DNA of 23,797 bases from JAGTVB01 sp964624765 (GCA_964624765.1 CAZUZO010000041.1:1-23797), one strand, 5' to 3'; counted from the stretch's first letter, positions 15,734-23,732 are shown. Notes: a model not told the origin generated them from the sequence alone. Numbers and translations are program-made.

Positions 15734-16666
15734 ATGTATCGAATTCGATTCCATGGGCGCGGTGGTCAGGGGATCAAGACGGCTAGCCGTATTCTTGGCA
15801 CGGCGCTCTTTAACGAAGGGTTCGAGGTTCAAGACGCCCCTCGTTACGGTGCAGAACGCCGCGGCGCGCCGATATTCGCCTACGTCCGTGCCGACCGCCA
15901 TCCGATCCAGGAGCGCGGGATCATCCGTGCTCCGGACTTGGTCGTGGTAGCCGACGATACCTTGGTGCCGATACCGGCTGCCGGGGTGCTGGTCGGTCTC
16001 GATCAACACACGGTATTGCTGATCGAGACCGAGGTGGCAGCGCAGGACTGGTGTCATCGACTCAACTTTCCGGGGCGGCTGGTGACGCTCCCGGTGTCGC
16101 CAGCGTCGGTCGATACCTTGGAACGGGGTTATCTGGGAGCGCACTGTGCCGGTGCCGCCGCCCGGCTTCTGGGGACGGTCTCGCGGGCAAGCCTCGAGCA
16201 GGCTATTCGGGAAGAGATCCAACCGCTTGGAGCCGAGCCGCTGCAGCCCAACCTGGAGCGAGCGCTGGCAGCCTATGAGGCCATGGCCGCACAACAGGGC
16301 TGTGTATCCGAGGGAGGTGGCCCCTCGGCGGACAACTACGAAGCGCCCCGGTGGGTGGATCTGCCTTTCGAGGATGCGCGTTTATCGGCCCCGGCGGTGC
16401 ACGCTGTTGCCACCAGCGTTGAGGTGCGCACAGGCCTGTGGCGGACCGTGCGCCCCGTGATCGAGTACGACCGCTGCAAGCGTTGCTGGTGGGTGTGCAC
16501 CAGTTTTTGCCCCGACAGTGCGATGACCCTCGGCCAGACAGGCTATCCCGAGATCGACTATGACCATTGCAAGGGCTGCCTGATCTGTGTGGCCCAGTGT
16601 CCCCCGCATGCCATTCGGGTGGTGCCGGAGGGCGAAGCCCGCAGCGCCGAGCAGGAAGCGACATGA
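15734..16666 (+). CDS. 2-oxoacid:ferredoxin oxidoreductase, fused gamma-delta subunit
   Basis: 310 residues. Residues 1-185 are the gamma (catalytic) domain with the family start HGRGGQGIKTASRILG (7-22). Residues 240-300 form a delta-type 2[4Fe-4S] ferredoxin domain that passes electrons from the TPP site to ferredoxin. The second cluster motif is canonical (C279, C282, C285, C289P). The first reads C248-x2-C251-x3-C255-x3-C259P, one residue longer than the usual CxxCxxCxxxCP. The Met at 15734 begins the conserved domain directly; a TTG at 15695 would add 13 residues, and neither has a clear ribosome site. The stop overlaps the alpha-subunit ATG by four bases (ATGA), so the genes are translationally coupled. 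The substrate (pyruvate, 2-oxoglutarate or another oxoacid) is not readable. Confidence 0.88.
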   Translation: MYRIRFHGRGGQGIKTASRILGTALFNEGFEVQDAPRYGAERRGAPIFAYVRADRHPIQERGIIRAPDLVVVADDTLVPIPAAGVLVGLDQHTVLLIETEVAAQDWCHRLNFPGRLVTLPVSPASVDTLERGYLGAHCAGAAARLLGTVSRASLEQAIREEIQPLGAEPLQPNLERALAAYEAMAAQQGCVSEGGGPSADNYEAPRWVDLPFEDARLSAPAVHAVATSVEVRTGLWRTVRPVIEYDRCKRCWWVCTSFCPDSAMTLGQTGYPEIDYDHCKGCLICVAQCPPHAIRVVPEGEARSAEQEAT

Positions 16667-17910
16667 AACGCACGCTGCTCACGGGCAATGGCGCTGCCGC
16701 TTGGGGGGCGCGGCTTGCACGCGCGGACTACATCCCTGCGTTTCCCATTACTCCCCAGACTGAGATCATCGAGACCTTGGCCGGCTGGATCGATGGGGGC
16801 ACCATAATGGCACGGCTAGTGACCCTCGAATCCGAGCATGCCATGGTCACTGCAGCGGGCGCCGCTGCGGCCACCGGCGTGCGGGTGTTTACCGCCACGT
16901 CGAGCCAGGGGCTACTTTACGCCATGGAGATGCTCTACACCGTGGCGGGTTGGCGGGCCCCTTTCGTGCTGGTTAATGTGTCCCGGGGGCTGGCTGCCCC
17001 GATCACTCTGGAGCCCGACCACAACGATGTTTTAGCAGCCCGCGACAGTGGGTTTCTGCAGTTGCACTGCGCAACCTGCCAGGAGGTGCTTGATCACGTT
17101 TTGATCGGCTATCGCCTGGCGGAGGACGAGCGTGTGCGGTTGCCCGTCATGGTCAATCTCGACGGCTTTTATCTGTCTTTTACCCGTGAGCCGGTCACGA
17201 TTCCCGATACAGGGACGGTGGATGCTTACCTGCCGGGCTATGACATCGAGAATTTGGGATTTCGGGCGAGTACACCCGTCAGCCAGGCCGTGGGGGTGCT
17301 GGGCGGTGGCCCATACTCGTATTTTCGTTACCAGACCCATCTGGCGTCGTTGAATGGACTCGAAGTGTATGAGGCGGCGGCGGATGCCTTTGCGGCATGT
17401 TTCGACCGGCACTACACGGCCCTGGAAACTTACCGGACGGACGACGCCGATGATGTCATGGTCATGATCGGGTCGTTTGCAACCAAGGCCAAGGATGCTG
17501 TTGACCACCTGCGCCGCGCCGGTTGGCGCCTTGGGCTGGTACGGCCCCGTTTGCTGCGGCCATTTCCCATCGGTCCTGTGCGGGGCGTGCTGGCGGGAAA
17601 GAGGGCGGTGGCCATCATCGATCAGAATATCTCCGTGGGTGGCGGCGGTATCCTGTATGGAGAGATCGCCTCCGCACTGTATGGCCATGCCGGCGCCAGG
17701 CCGTTGCTGTTGAGTTTCATTGGAGGGCTCGGCGGTCGGGATATCAGTCCCGAGGAATTTTTTGCCATAGCTGAGGCGATGCGTTCGGCGGCTGAGCGCG
17801 GCGAGTCGCCACCGCCACGCTTGCTTTACACCGAGACGGAGCTTCGCGAGATAAGAAAGCTGCAGGCTATCGCCCACGTGGAACGGTATCGGCAAGGACT
17901 AGAGCAATGA
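16663..17910 (+). CDS. 2-oxoacid:ferredoxin oxidoreductase, alpha subunit
   Basis: 415 residues of the pyruvate:ferredoxin oxidoreductase alpha family, which forms the pyrimidine-binding and transketolase-like domains (I and II) of the TPP enzyme. The N-terminal FPITPQTEI (27-35) is the family's Y/FPITP motif. LESEHAMVTAAGAAAATG and ATSSQGLLYAMEMLY follow, matching the conserved glutamate and SSQG segments. The C-terminal part has VRPRLLRPFP and DQNISVGGGG, typical of domain II. Start at ATG 16663 with an AGGAAG ribosome site inside the end of the gamma-delta gene. Its own end overlaps the beta-subunit start. It acts in the cytosol in a complex with gamma-delta and beta, decarboxylating a 2-oxoacid to an acyl-CoA or running reductively. 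Confidence 0.92.
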   Translation: MKRTLLTGNGAAAWGARLARADYIPAFPITPQTEIIETLAGWIDGGTIMARLVTLESEHAMVTAAGAAAATGVRVFTATSSQGLLYAMEMLYTVAGWRAPFVLVNVSRGLAAPITLEPDHNDVLAARDSGFLQLHCATCQEVLDHVLIGYRLAEDERVRLPVMVNLDGFYLSFTREPVTIPDTGTVDAYLPGYDIENLGFRASTPVSQAVGVLGGGPYSYFRYQTHLASLNGLEVYEAAADAFAACFDRHYTALETYRTDDADDVMVMIGSFATKAKDAVDHLRRAGWRLGLVRPRLLRPFPIGPVRGVLAGKRAVAIIDQNISVGGGGILYGEIASALYGHAGARPLLLSFIGGLGGRDISPEEFFAIAEAMRSAAERGESPPPRLLYTETELREIRKLQAIAHVERYRQGLEQ

Positions 17911-18830
17911 TGGACACGGCCTTCGAACGTATGCGCGATCTCCCCTCCACCCACCTTCTGGGGGGAGGGACGCCCATGTGCGCTGGCTGCGGTGGGTTGT
18001 TGGCATTGCATCAGATCTACGACATTCTGGGCCGCAACACGGTGTTCGTGAATGCCGCCGGTTGCCTGTCGCTGCTCACGATCTATCCCTTCACGCCGTT
18101 TCGTGGTTCCTGGCTTTACACGGCCATGGCTTCCGCCCCCGCCGGCGCTCAAGGGGTACGCGATGCGCTCGATCTGCTGCGGCAAACGGGGCGCATGGCG
18201 GCCGAGGAGGATCTGCAGGTCGTGGTTCTCACCGGCGATGGGGCAGCCTACGGCATGGGGCTTTCGGCCACTTCCGCCGCTATCACCCGCGGCCTCGATT
18301 TTCTTTACATCTGCTATGACAACGAAGGCTACGGCAATACCGGTCAACAATACTCAGAGGCGACCCCCCATGGCGCGTGGACTGCCACGAGCCGCGGTGC
18401 GCGCGGCTTTCCTGGGGATAAAAAAGATCTTTTCGCCATCTGGACTGCTCACAAGCCCGCTTACGTTGCGACGGTCATCGGCTCGGAGCCTTTGGATCTG
18501 GCGCGCAAGGTGGAGAAGGCAGCCAAGATCAAAGGGCCACGACTCCTCATCGCCCTCGCACCGTGCCCTACCGGTTGGAACTATTCTCCTGACCAATCCG
18601 TGACGATCGGTCGGCTGGCGGTACGTACCGGCGTCTGGCCGCTCAAGGAATACAGCGATGGGAAGGTGATACATACCTATATCCCGCACCCGCGGCAACC
18701 GGTGCAGAATTACCTAAGGCTCCAAGGGCGTTTTCGACACTTGTTTGCACCGCAACGTGATGACGAGACGTTGGCAGCGATTCAGATGCGGGTCGATGCT
18801 TACTGGCAGGCGTGTGAGCAGCGCGGATAG
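17907..18830 (+). CDS. 2-oxoacid:ferredoxin oxidoreductase, beta subunit (TPP and [4Fe-4S] binding)
   Basis: 307 residues carrying the thiamine diphosphate and proximal cluster site. Cysteines at 25 and 28 (MCAGCGG), 53 (AAGCLS) and 220 (APCPTGW) match the family's [4Fe-4S] ligands. GDGAAYGMG (110-118) followed by CYDNEGYGNTG (136-146) is the TPP/Mg motif. ATG 17907 overlaps the alpha stop by four bases and is preceded by AAGGA. The TAG stop (18828-18830) lies in the first bases of repeat fragment A5, so the last residues may have been set by that insertion. C-terminal truncation cannot be judged without homologues, but all catalytic motifs lie well upstream. Confidence 0.93.
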   Translation: MMDTAFERMRDLPSTHLLGGGTPMCAGCGGLLALHQIYDILGRNTVFVNAAGCLSLLTIYPFTPFRGSWLYTAMASAPAGAQGVRDALDLLRQTGRMAAEEDLQVVVLTGDGAAYGMGLSATSAAITRGLDFLYICYDNEGYGNTGQQYSEATPHGAWTATSRGARGFPGDKKDLFAIWTAHKPAYVATVIGSEPLDLARKVEKAAKIKGPRLLIALAPCPTGWNYSPDQSVTIGRLAVRTGVWPLKEYSDGKVIHTYIPHPRQPVQNYLRLQGRFRHLFAPQRDDETLAAIQMRVDAYWQACEQRG

Positions 18831-18896
18831 GCCAGGAGCGAGCACTGTCCAACGCCGCTATCGGGTCGTGTAGCAGATTTTTTCACAACCTCTGAG
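18826..18896 (+). repeat. Subfamily A element, 3' half only, copy A5
   Basis: Begins GATAGGCCAGGAGCGAGCAC, close to the middle of copy A3, and ends with GATTTTTTCACAACCTCTGAG, the right terminal repeat. The left half is missing. Its first bases contain the TAG stop of the beta-subunit gene, and it ends eight bases before the ATG of the next gene. Confidence 0.8.
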
Positions 18897-18904
18897 TCGA
18901 TTCT

Positions 18905-20587
18905 ATGGACGTCGAAGGCAAACAGGTCTTGGTGTTAGGTGGGGCCGGACTTGTGGGTTCGGCGGTCTGCCGGCAAATCCTTCTGCGGCGACCGCGGGGG
19001 TTAGTCGTCTCCGCGCGGCGCCAGGAAACCGCAACCGCAGCAGTCGAGCGGCTGCGGGCTCAATTTGCGGGGCTGGATGTGCCTATTGTGCTGGCGTGGG
19101 GGGATGTCTTTCTGCGCGCGGACTGGCAACGGGATGGTCCTGTGTCCCGCGAAGCCGTGCTGGCTGACGCGGGACGGCGAGCGCGACTGGTAGCGGATAT
19201 CTTGGACCCCCTGGATGAGGACATCGTCACCGGCTCCTGGCTTGTTCGACTCATCACCGGCGCGGCACCGGGGCTCGCACAGACGCCGGCCGAGATCGTG
19301 GTCGATTGCATGAACACCGCGACAGCTGTCGGTTATCAGGATCTCTACGGTGTAGTGAGCCGTCTGCGCGAGCTGATCGCACACCATTCAGCTGACACGG
19401 ATTGGCCGGAACCGATCGAGCGCCTGCTGGCTGCCCTCTATCTGCCCCAGCTTGTCCGACACGTGCAGCTTCTCAACGAGGCGATGCGGCGTGCCGGCAC
19501 GCAGGGCTATGTTAAGGTCGGGACCTCGGGCACGGGAGGTTTCGGCTTTAACATCCCTTACACCCACGGTGAGGAAAAGCCATCGCGGCTGCTGCTGGCC
19601 AAGGCAGCGCTGGCGGGTGCGCAGACCTTGCTGACCTTCCTCATGGCACGTACCCCCGGAGGACCGGAGGTGGTGAAGGAGGTGAAGCCCACCGCGCTGA
19701 TCGGTTGGCGGGCCATCGATTACGGGCCGATCCGCTATCGGGGGCGAACCCTTGAGCGCTGCGATTGCCCACCGGAGCGGGCGGTGTCATGCCGCGATCC
19801 GGCCAATCTTGTGGTCCAGGGAGACTTTGGGGTGCGTGTTGGGGAACCGCTTCAGGGTGTGTTTATCGATACCGGAGAGAACGGTCTTTATGGTGCCGAG
19901 GAGTTCGTTGCCGTTACCGCGGATCACCAGATGCAGATGATTACCGCCGAAGAGATCGCAGCCAACGTGGTGCGCGAACTCGAAGGGACGAACACCGGCC
20001 GTGACGTTATCGCTGCCCTCGACGGTTCGGTCATGGGGCCGAGCTTCCACGGTTGCCGTCTGCGCCAGGGCGCCATCGAGCGCCTGCGGCAGCTGGAGGT
20101 TGAACACGGCCCCTCGGTTGCCTACGAGTTCCTGGGACCACCCAGGCTATCCAAGCTTCTGTTCGAGGCGCACTTGCTGGCACGTACCTGTGCTACCGTC
20201 GGGAGGGTGTTTGAGCAGCCGCCGCAGGCGTTGGCGAGTACGCTCGAGGGGGAGATCATCGCCAGTGGCGATTTGCGGGAGCGTATCCTCTCTATCGGCA
20301 TCGCTATCCTGATGCCTGATGGGCAGCGGCTGCTGCGCGGACCGCTGCTAAAGGCCAGGACGGCGGAAGACGGTTGGGTGGACTTGACGCCAGACAACAT
20401 CGACCGCTGGAGGAAACGTTTCCAAGAACTGGCTGCGCAGCTTCGGCCGAGCAGAAGCGGCACCGGAAGTTCAGATCACCCTTTTGCTATCCGCGGAATC
20501 GACTGGATCTCCGATGACATTCGTCCCGGCGAGCTGGCGGCATGGATTCTCAGCCACGAAGAGGGGGGTTGGCGAGTCAAGACATAA
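18905..20587 (+). CDS. Large Rossmann-fold NAD(P)-binding protein of unknown function
   Basis: 560 residues. Residues 7-18 (QVLVLGGAGLVG) form an extended-SDR/epimerase-type dinucleotide-binding GxxGxxG with a preceding beta strand, and further Rossmann-like strands continue to about 190. Residues 190-560 match no family I can name. They include VGTSGTGGFGFNIPY at about 203-217, a CDCPPERAVSC segment with three cysteines at about 284-294 and an acidic, helix-rich C-terminal part. No catalytic YxxxK is obvious. It is the fourth gene downstream of the oxidoreductase genes on the same strand, 74 bp after the beta subunit, with only the repeat fragment between, so co-transcription is likely. A role in handling a 2-oxoacid or acyl-CoA is a guess from context only. 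The start has no clear ribosome site. Confidence 0.6.
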   Translation: MDVEGKQVLVLGGAGLVGSAVCRQILLRRPRGLVVSARRQETATAAVERLRAQFAGLDVPIVLAWGDVFLRADWQRDGPVSREAVLADAGRRARLVADILDPLDEDIVTGSWLVRLITGAAPGLAQTPAEIVVDCMNTATAVGYQDLYGVVSRLRELIAHHSADTDWPEPIERLLAALYLPQLVRHVQLLNEAMRRAGTQGYVKVGTSGTGGFGFNIPYTHGEEKPSRLLLAKAALAGAQTLLTFLMARTPGGPEVVKEVKPTALIGWRAIDYGPIRYRGRTLERCDCPPERAVSCRDPANLVVQGDFGVRVGEPLQGVFIDTGENGLYGAEEFVAVTADHQMQMITAEEIAANVVRELEGTNTGRDVIAALDGSVMGPSFHGCRLRQGAIERLRQLEVEHGPSVAYEFLGPPRLSKLLFEAHLLARTCATVGRVFEQPPQALASTLEGEIIASGDLRERILSIGIAILMPDGQRLLRGPLLKARTAEDGWVDLTPDNIDRWRKRFQELAAQLRPSRSGTGSSDHPFAIRGIDWISDDIRPGELAAWILSHEEGGWRVKT

Positions 20588-20720
20588 CAACAGCCGAAAT
20601 CTGGCTCCACAGGGGTGGGTCACGGCACGATGGATTGGCTCCCGAGCAAAATTGTTCCGGATAATGTGCTTGCGGTAGGGTGTCTTGGTGTATTTCTACA
20701 CTGGCCTCTCAGGTAACAGA

Positions 20721-22253
20721 CTACTCTGATTTGATTGTTTTGAAGCGAGCGGCCGCGGCCAGGAAGCCAACAAGGAAAAAAGCCGTACCAACAAGAGTAA
20801 AGCGTAGGTGCAGCTCCTCTACAGCCATATCATCGGTCGCGTAAAGCATGATAATGATGGCAACAAAACCCCATCCGAAGCAGCGTATTAGGGCGCTGCT
20901 AAGGAGTTGCCAAAGGGATTCTGACTCGCTAACCGGTGTATCCATGCGATAGGCGATAAATCCACACATGAGCGCTGGCAGGATACCCCAGCGCATATGT
21001 TGGATGAAGCTTTCTGGAAGACTAAAGTAGTCTCGGTCGTAGTAAGTCAGTTCTAAAATGAGCGCCGACACCGTAGAACTCACGATGAATCCCGTTATCA
21101 TCATCACCATATAGAATCCATAGTAGCGATTTAATTGCTCGTGTTGGCGCCTGAATGCGACTGCCCGCGAGGCAAAGACCAATGCTATGGGTAGGACGTA
21201 CATCGCCGTCGCATAAGCTATCCATCTGAAAGTGCTGTAGTGAAAGTGAGCTAAAGGCTTATCGGGATATATGAAAGCGTTGTGTAGAAAAATGGAAACC
21301 TCTCGGCCCACCATCACCCCGATGGCAGTGGCGGCGGTGAATATTAGAACGTATTTATAGGTATGTTTCAGGCGTGCTTCATGGGCATTGCCGCCGAGGT
21401 GTCTCACAGTTGCCCAAATATCTTTCTCGCTGGCGCTCCCAAAAACGATTAAGGACGCGAGCAAGCGACAGAGGAGACCGGTCAGCTGGTCTAATTCTTT
21501 TATCAGCGTGAGAGTCTTGGTGTAGTGTGGTTCTGATTCTTTCCAGGCGGCCACTTTCTCGGACATCGCATTGTAAGAGACACAGATGGTGCCCCATTTC
21601 AAAGATGGCTCACTAAAGAAGCGGCGAAAGGAAGGTTGATTGGCATAGTTCTGTATCTGATCAAAGAGAAGGCTGTTATGAGCCCATTTGTATTCAACGG
21701 CAGTGCTCGATTTCTCGAAGTCACCGGGATCGATGCTTGGTGCAAGTAGACGATTGGCAATGTTGGCTTTCAGCCTATCGTCGACAGCCGATAACCGAGA
21801 CGTGATCAGGGCGTTATAGACTTCTACCGCTTGGGTGGGGATTGCAAAGGCATCATGGATGCTGTCCCGAAAAATAAGGACGGGATTAAATTTGTTTTCC
21901 CAAGATACAAAAAAGAGGTATAGGACGGCGACAATAAGGGGTATGAGCGTTGTGCCGTCCAGACTCTTGATCAGATTTTCCCATGTGCTAGCGCTGCTAT
22001 TTTCTACCACAAGAGTGACCAGCGGTTGTAGCGGCAGCCACCTCCAGGTGAGCAGAAAGTACGCTACCGCCATGATGGTGCAATACGAGGTAATGCTGAC
22101 CCAGTAGGCGCTCTTGCGGGTAAAGTACTGGGGTAACGTTGGTTCAGCACCTAGCTGAATTCGCCGTTTCTGAAACGAACGGTATGCCAGCAATAATGCT
22201 GCTCCGGTTCCCAGAAGCTGAATAGCGTGGCCAATGAAGAGATCGGTGCTCAT
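20721..22253 (-). CDS. Unrecognised integral membrane protein with about nine helices
   Basis: 510 residues; I do not recognise the family. Hydrophobic segments lie near 5-24, 51-70, 102-118, 300-322, 342-362, 378-402, 422-436, 456-472 and 484-503. A long soluble region at about 120-295 separates the first three from the last six. That region contains NALITSRLSAVDDRLKANI and a helical stretch around 240-270 (KELDQLTGLLCRLLASL), without cysteine or histidine clusters. The C-terminus is basic (RFKTIKSE). GC is visibly lower than in the adjoining oxidoreductase operon, suggesting different ancestry. The start at ATG 22253 is adopted because the first membrane segment follows at once; the upstream region runs into an assembly gap, so a longer form cannot be excluded. 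It converges with the Rossmann-protein gene. Confidence 0.7.
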   Translation of the reverse strand: MSTDLFIGHAIQLLGTGAALLLAYRSFQKRRIQLGAEPTLPQYFTRKSAYWVSITSYCTIMAVAYFLLTWRWLPLQPLVTLVVENSSASTWENLIKSLDGTTLIPLIVAVLYLFFVSWENKFNPVLIFRDSIHDAFAIPTQAVEVYNALITSRLSAVDDRLKANIANRLLAPSIDPGDFEKSSTAVEYKWAHNSLLFDQIQNYANQPSFRRFFSEPSLKWGTICVSYNAMSEKVAAWKESEPHYTKTLTLIKELDQLTGLLCRLLASLIVFGSASEKDIWATVRHLGGNAHEARLKHTYKYVLIFTAATAIGVMVGREVSIFLHNAFIYPDKPLAHFHYSTFRWIAYATAMYVLPIALVFASRAVAFRRQHEQLNRYYGFYMVMMITGFIVSSTVSALILELTYYDRDYFSLPESFIQHMRWGILPALMCGFIAYRMDTPVSESESLWQLLSSALIRCFGWGFVAIIIMLYATDDMAVEELHLRFTLVGTAFFLVGFLAAAARFKTIKSE

Positions 22254-22305
22254 CCTGTTGCTGCTCCCACGTTCTTGTCTGCAAGTAGCTGTTAGTAAGG
22301 GGTTA

Positions 22306-22405
22306 NNNNNNNNNNNNNNNNNNNNNNNNNNNNNNNNNNNNNNNNNNNNNNNNNNNNNNNNNNNNNNNNNNNNNNNNNNNNNNNNNNNNNNNNNNNNNNN
22401 NNNNN
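22306..22405. other. Assembly gap of 100 N
   Basis: Exactly 100 unknown bases. The same 15-mer, GTTAGTAAGGGGTTA, stands immediately before (22291-22305) and immediately after (22406-22420) the gap. This suggests two contig ends that overlap, or a tandem repeat that stopped assembly; the true gap may be zero or negative. Confidence 0.97.
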
Positions 22406-22469
22406 GTTAGTAAGGGGTTACAAGGTTGGATTTGGGTATCGATGGCCTGGAACGGACCGCTTGCCCTGT

Positions 22470-22586
22470 TATAGTCCGGCTAACTCTGATCCGGACTTTG
22501 CCAGTAATCATCTTGCTATTAGTGTTTGAAAATCAATAAGATTGGATTAGGCAATACTCTGTTCTCAACTAGCGGCACTATATTGT
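22470..22586 (+). repeat. Repeat D, copy 2
   Basis: Matches the leader of the GGDEF-EAL gene (8209-8324) from TATAGTCCGGCTAACTCTGATCCGG to GCGGCACTATATT, with scattered substitutions and small indels. Here no protein gene follows directly; the next gene is tRNA-Thr about 300 bp downstream. Confidence 0.65.
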
Positions 22587-22711
22587 GATACCGTTTGTGT
22601 TCGGGCGATGGTTAAGTGCTCCCAGATGTCGTTCTTGGCATTCACGGCGGGTTGGCTGTGTTGGCTGTGGGTCTTGATCTTGGCACGCTGGCCAGGGCCG
22701 TGTAGCTAACA

Positions 22712-22785
22712 GGCTGTTTAAGAAGGACGAGTGCATTGGCCTGTGCGGTGGTGAGGTTTCGGCGTTCGCCGTCTTTAAAACAGCC
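22712..22785 (+). repeat. Short inverted-repeat element upstream of tRNA-Thr
   Basis: The left arm GGCTGTTTAAGA (22712-22723) and right arm TCTTTAAAACAGCC (22772-22785) are complementary apart from small indels, enclosing about 48 bp. The arms resemble the right end of the B element (AGCTGTTTTAC in complement), so it may be a further diverged member, but the core is not convincingly alike. Confidence 0.5.
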
Positions 22786-22883
22786 CCTTAGGGTAGTGAT
22801 GGCGGCGAGGAAAGATGGTAGCCATCTTGTATCAAGCTGTGATTCGGTGCATGCTAGATTTGTTGCGACGTTGTCTCGCGCAA

Positions 22884-22959
22884 GCCCGTCTAGCTCAATT
22901 GGCAGAGCAGCTGATTTGTAATCAGCAGGTTGGGGGTTCAAGTCCCTCGACGGGCACCA
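22884..22959 (+). tRNA. tRNA-Thr(UGU)
   Basis: 76 nt with a perfect 7-bp acceptor stem (GCCCGTC/GACGGGC), discriminator A and an encoded CCA. The D-arm is AGCTCAATTGGCAGAGC, the anticodon stem GCTGA/TCAGC has loop TTTGTAA giving anticodon UGU (threonine), and the T-arm contains GGTTCAAGTCC. The common cluster tRNA-Tyr/Gly/Thr-tuf is not seen; the gene stands alone here. It follows a short inverted-repeat element and lies about 500 bp from the assembly gap. Confidence 0.97.
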
Positions 22960-23109
22960 AGAAAAATAATCAATTACCGGCGTCGGTTATCGTTTCGGGA
23001 GTTTGATGACCTCTTGCCTGGGGGTCAAGGGATGCCGTGAAGACGCCCCTGTCGGCTTGGTTTCAGCAGGCCTGCCACGCTGTACCTGTGCTCAAGGGGT
23101 GCGGCCGCT

Positions 23110-23174
23110 GAAGGCTTAGACACCGCCGGTCGTGTGCTCCAGAGAACCAATCCGACGAAACGATGATCATGGCC
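23110..23174 (+). repeat. Repeat C, copy 2 (right half)
   Basis: GAAGGCTTAGACACCGCC, GTGTGCTCCAGAG, CCGACGAAACGATGATCATG and GGCC correspond in order to 4712-4771. A possible distant left arm, TTATCGTTTCGG, occurs at about 22988. It lies directly downstream of the SixA-like gene's stop. Confidence 0.6.
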
Positions 23175-23198
23175 CTACTGCCATGGGAAGAAGCTCCA

Positions 23199-23693
23199 TT
23201 AACGGTCTTCATGCGATGCGTCTGGGCCCTTGGGTAGCACATCCGGTCGTAGCATCCAGTTAACGCTGAACCGACCTGATCGGTCTTTTTCAAGGCAGAC
23301 GATGCTGCCTGGTTGGAAGGCCACGATACCACGCTCGGGATCGGCACCGATCAAAAGCGACGCCAGGCGCGACATGAAAGGTAGGTGGCCAACCAGGACG
23401 GTGTCTTGACTGAGAGCTGCAACCGTGGCAGCCACGGCTTCGACAGGATCGTTCGGCGCCATGCCGGACAGGCTGCTGCAGCTGCCGCCAGTCGTCATGA
23501 CTTGGGCTAGCATTTCGGCTGTCTGATGGGCGCGGCGCTTGCCGCTGTGTAGCACGTGGTCGGCGCGTACGCTGGCTTGGTGCAACCATCTTGCCATGGT
23601 TTCAACGTCGCGCTTGCCTTGCTCGCTGAGGGGTCTTTGAGGATCGACTTCTTGGATAACGGCATCGCCGTGTTGCACTAAGAATAGTTTCAC
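23199..23693 (-). CDS. sixA: SixA-like phosphohistidine phosphatase (histidine phosphatase superfamily)
   Basis: 164 residues, the size of SixA, which removes phosphate from phosphohistidine on HPt domains or PTS proteins. The nucleophile motif reads VQHGDA with H8. The residue before it is Q7 rather than the arginine of the usual RHG. A second catalytic histidine is H103 in VLVGHLPFMSRLASLL, and an arginine-rich HSGKRRAHQTAE segment at 49-60 matches the SxxxRxxQTA block. RPLSEQGKRD (20-29) is the typical PLTxxG region. It starts with GTG at 23693, supported by AAGGAGA seven bases upstream. The partner is unknown; no phosphorelay gene is visible nearby. A repeat element in inverted orientation lies just upstream. 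Confidence 0.87.
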   Translation of the reverse strand: MKLFLVQHGDAVIQEVDPQRPLSEQGKRDVETMARWLHQASVRADHVLHSGKRRAHQTAEMLAQVMTTGGSCSSLSGMAPNDPVEAVAATVAALSQDTVLVGHLPFMSRLASLLIGADPERGIVAFQPGSIVCLEKDRSGRFSVNWMLRPDVLPKGPDASHEDR

Positions 23694-23700
23694 GATGAGT

Positions 23701-23707
23701 TCTCCTT
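23701..23707 (-). promoter_or_regulatory. Ribosome-binding site fixing the GTG start of the SixA-like gene
   Basis: On the minus strand AAGGAGA stands seven bases before the GTG at 23693, a near-ideal Shine-Dalgarno site. Confidence 0.75.
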
Positions 23708-23732
23708 CATCACTCCGGGTCTCTACATAGAG

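Larger units (their letters stand above)
22254..22883. other. Non-coding interval containing an assembly gap and repeats
   Basis: Holds the N gap (22306-22405), repeat D copy 2 (22470-22586), a short inverted-repeat element (22712-22785) and the leader of the tRNA gene. A minus-strand open frame at 22642-22941 runs through the tRNA and is not credible. No other gene is visible. Confidence 0.6.

Noticed and set aside
22642..22941. Minus-strand 99-codon open frame near the tRNA
   Set aside because: Its first residues are an antisense translation of tRNA-Thr, a common artefact.
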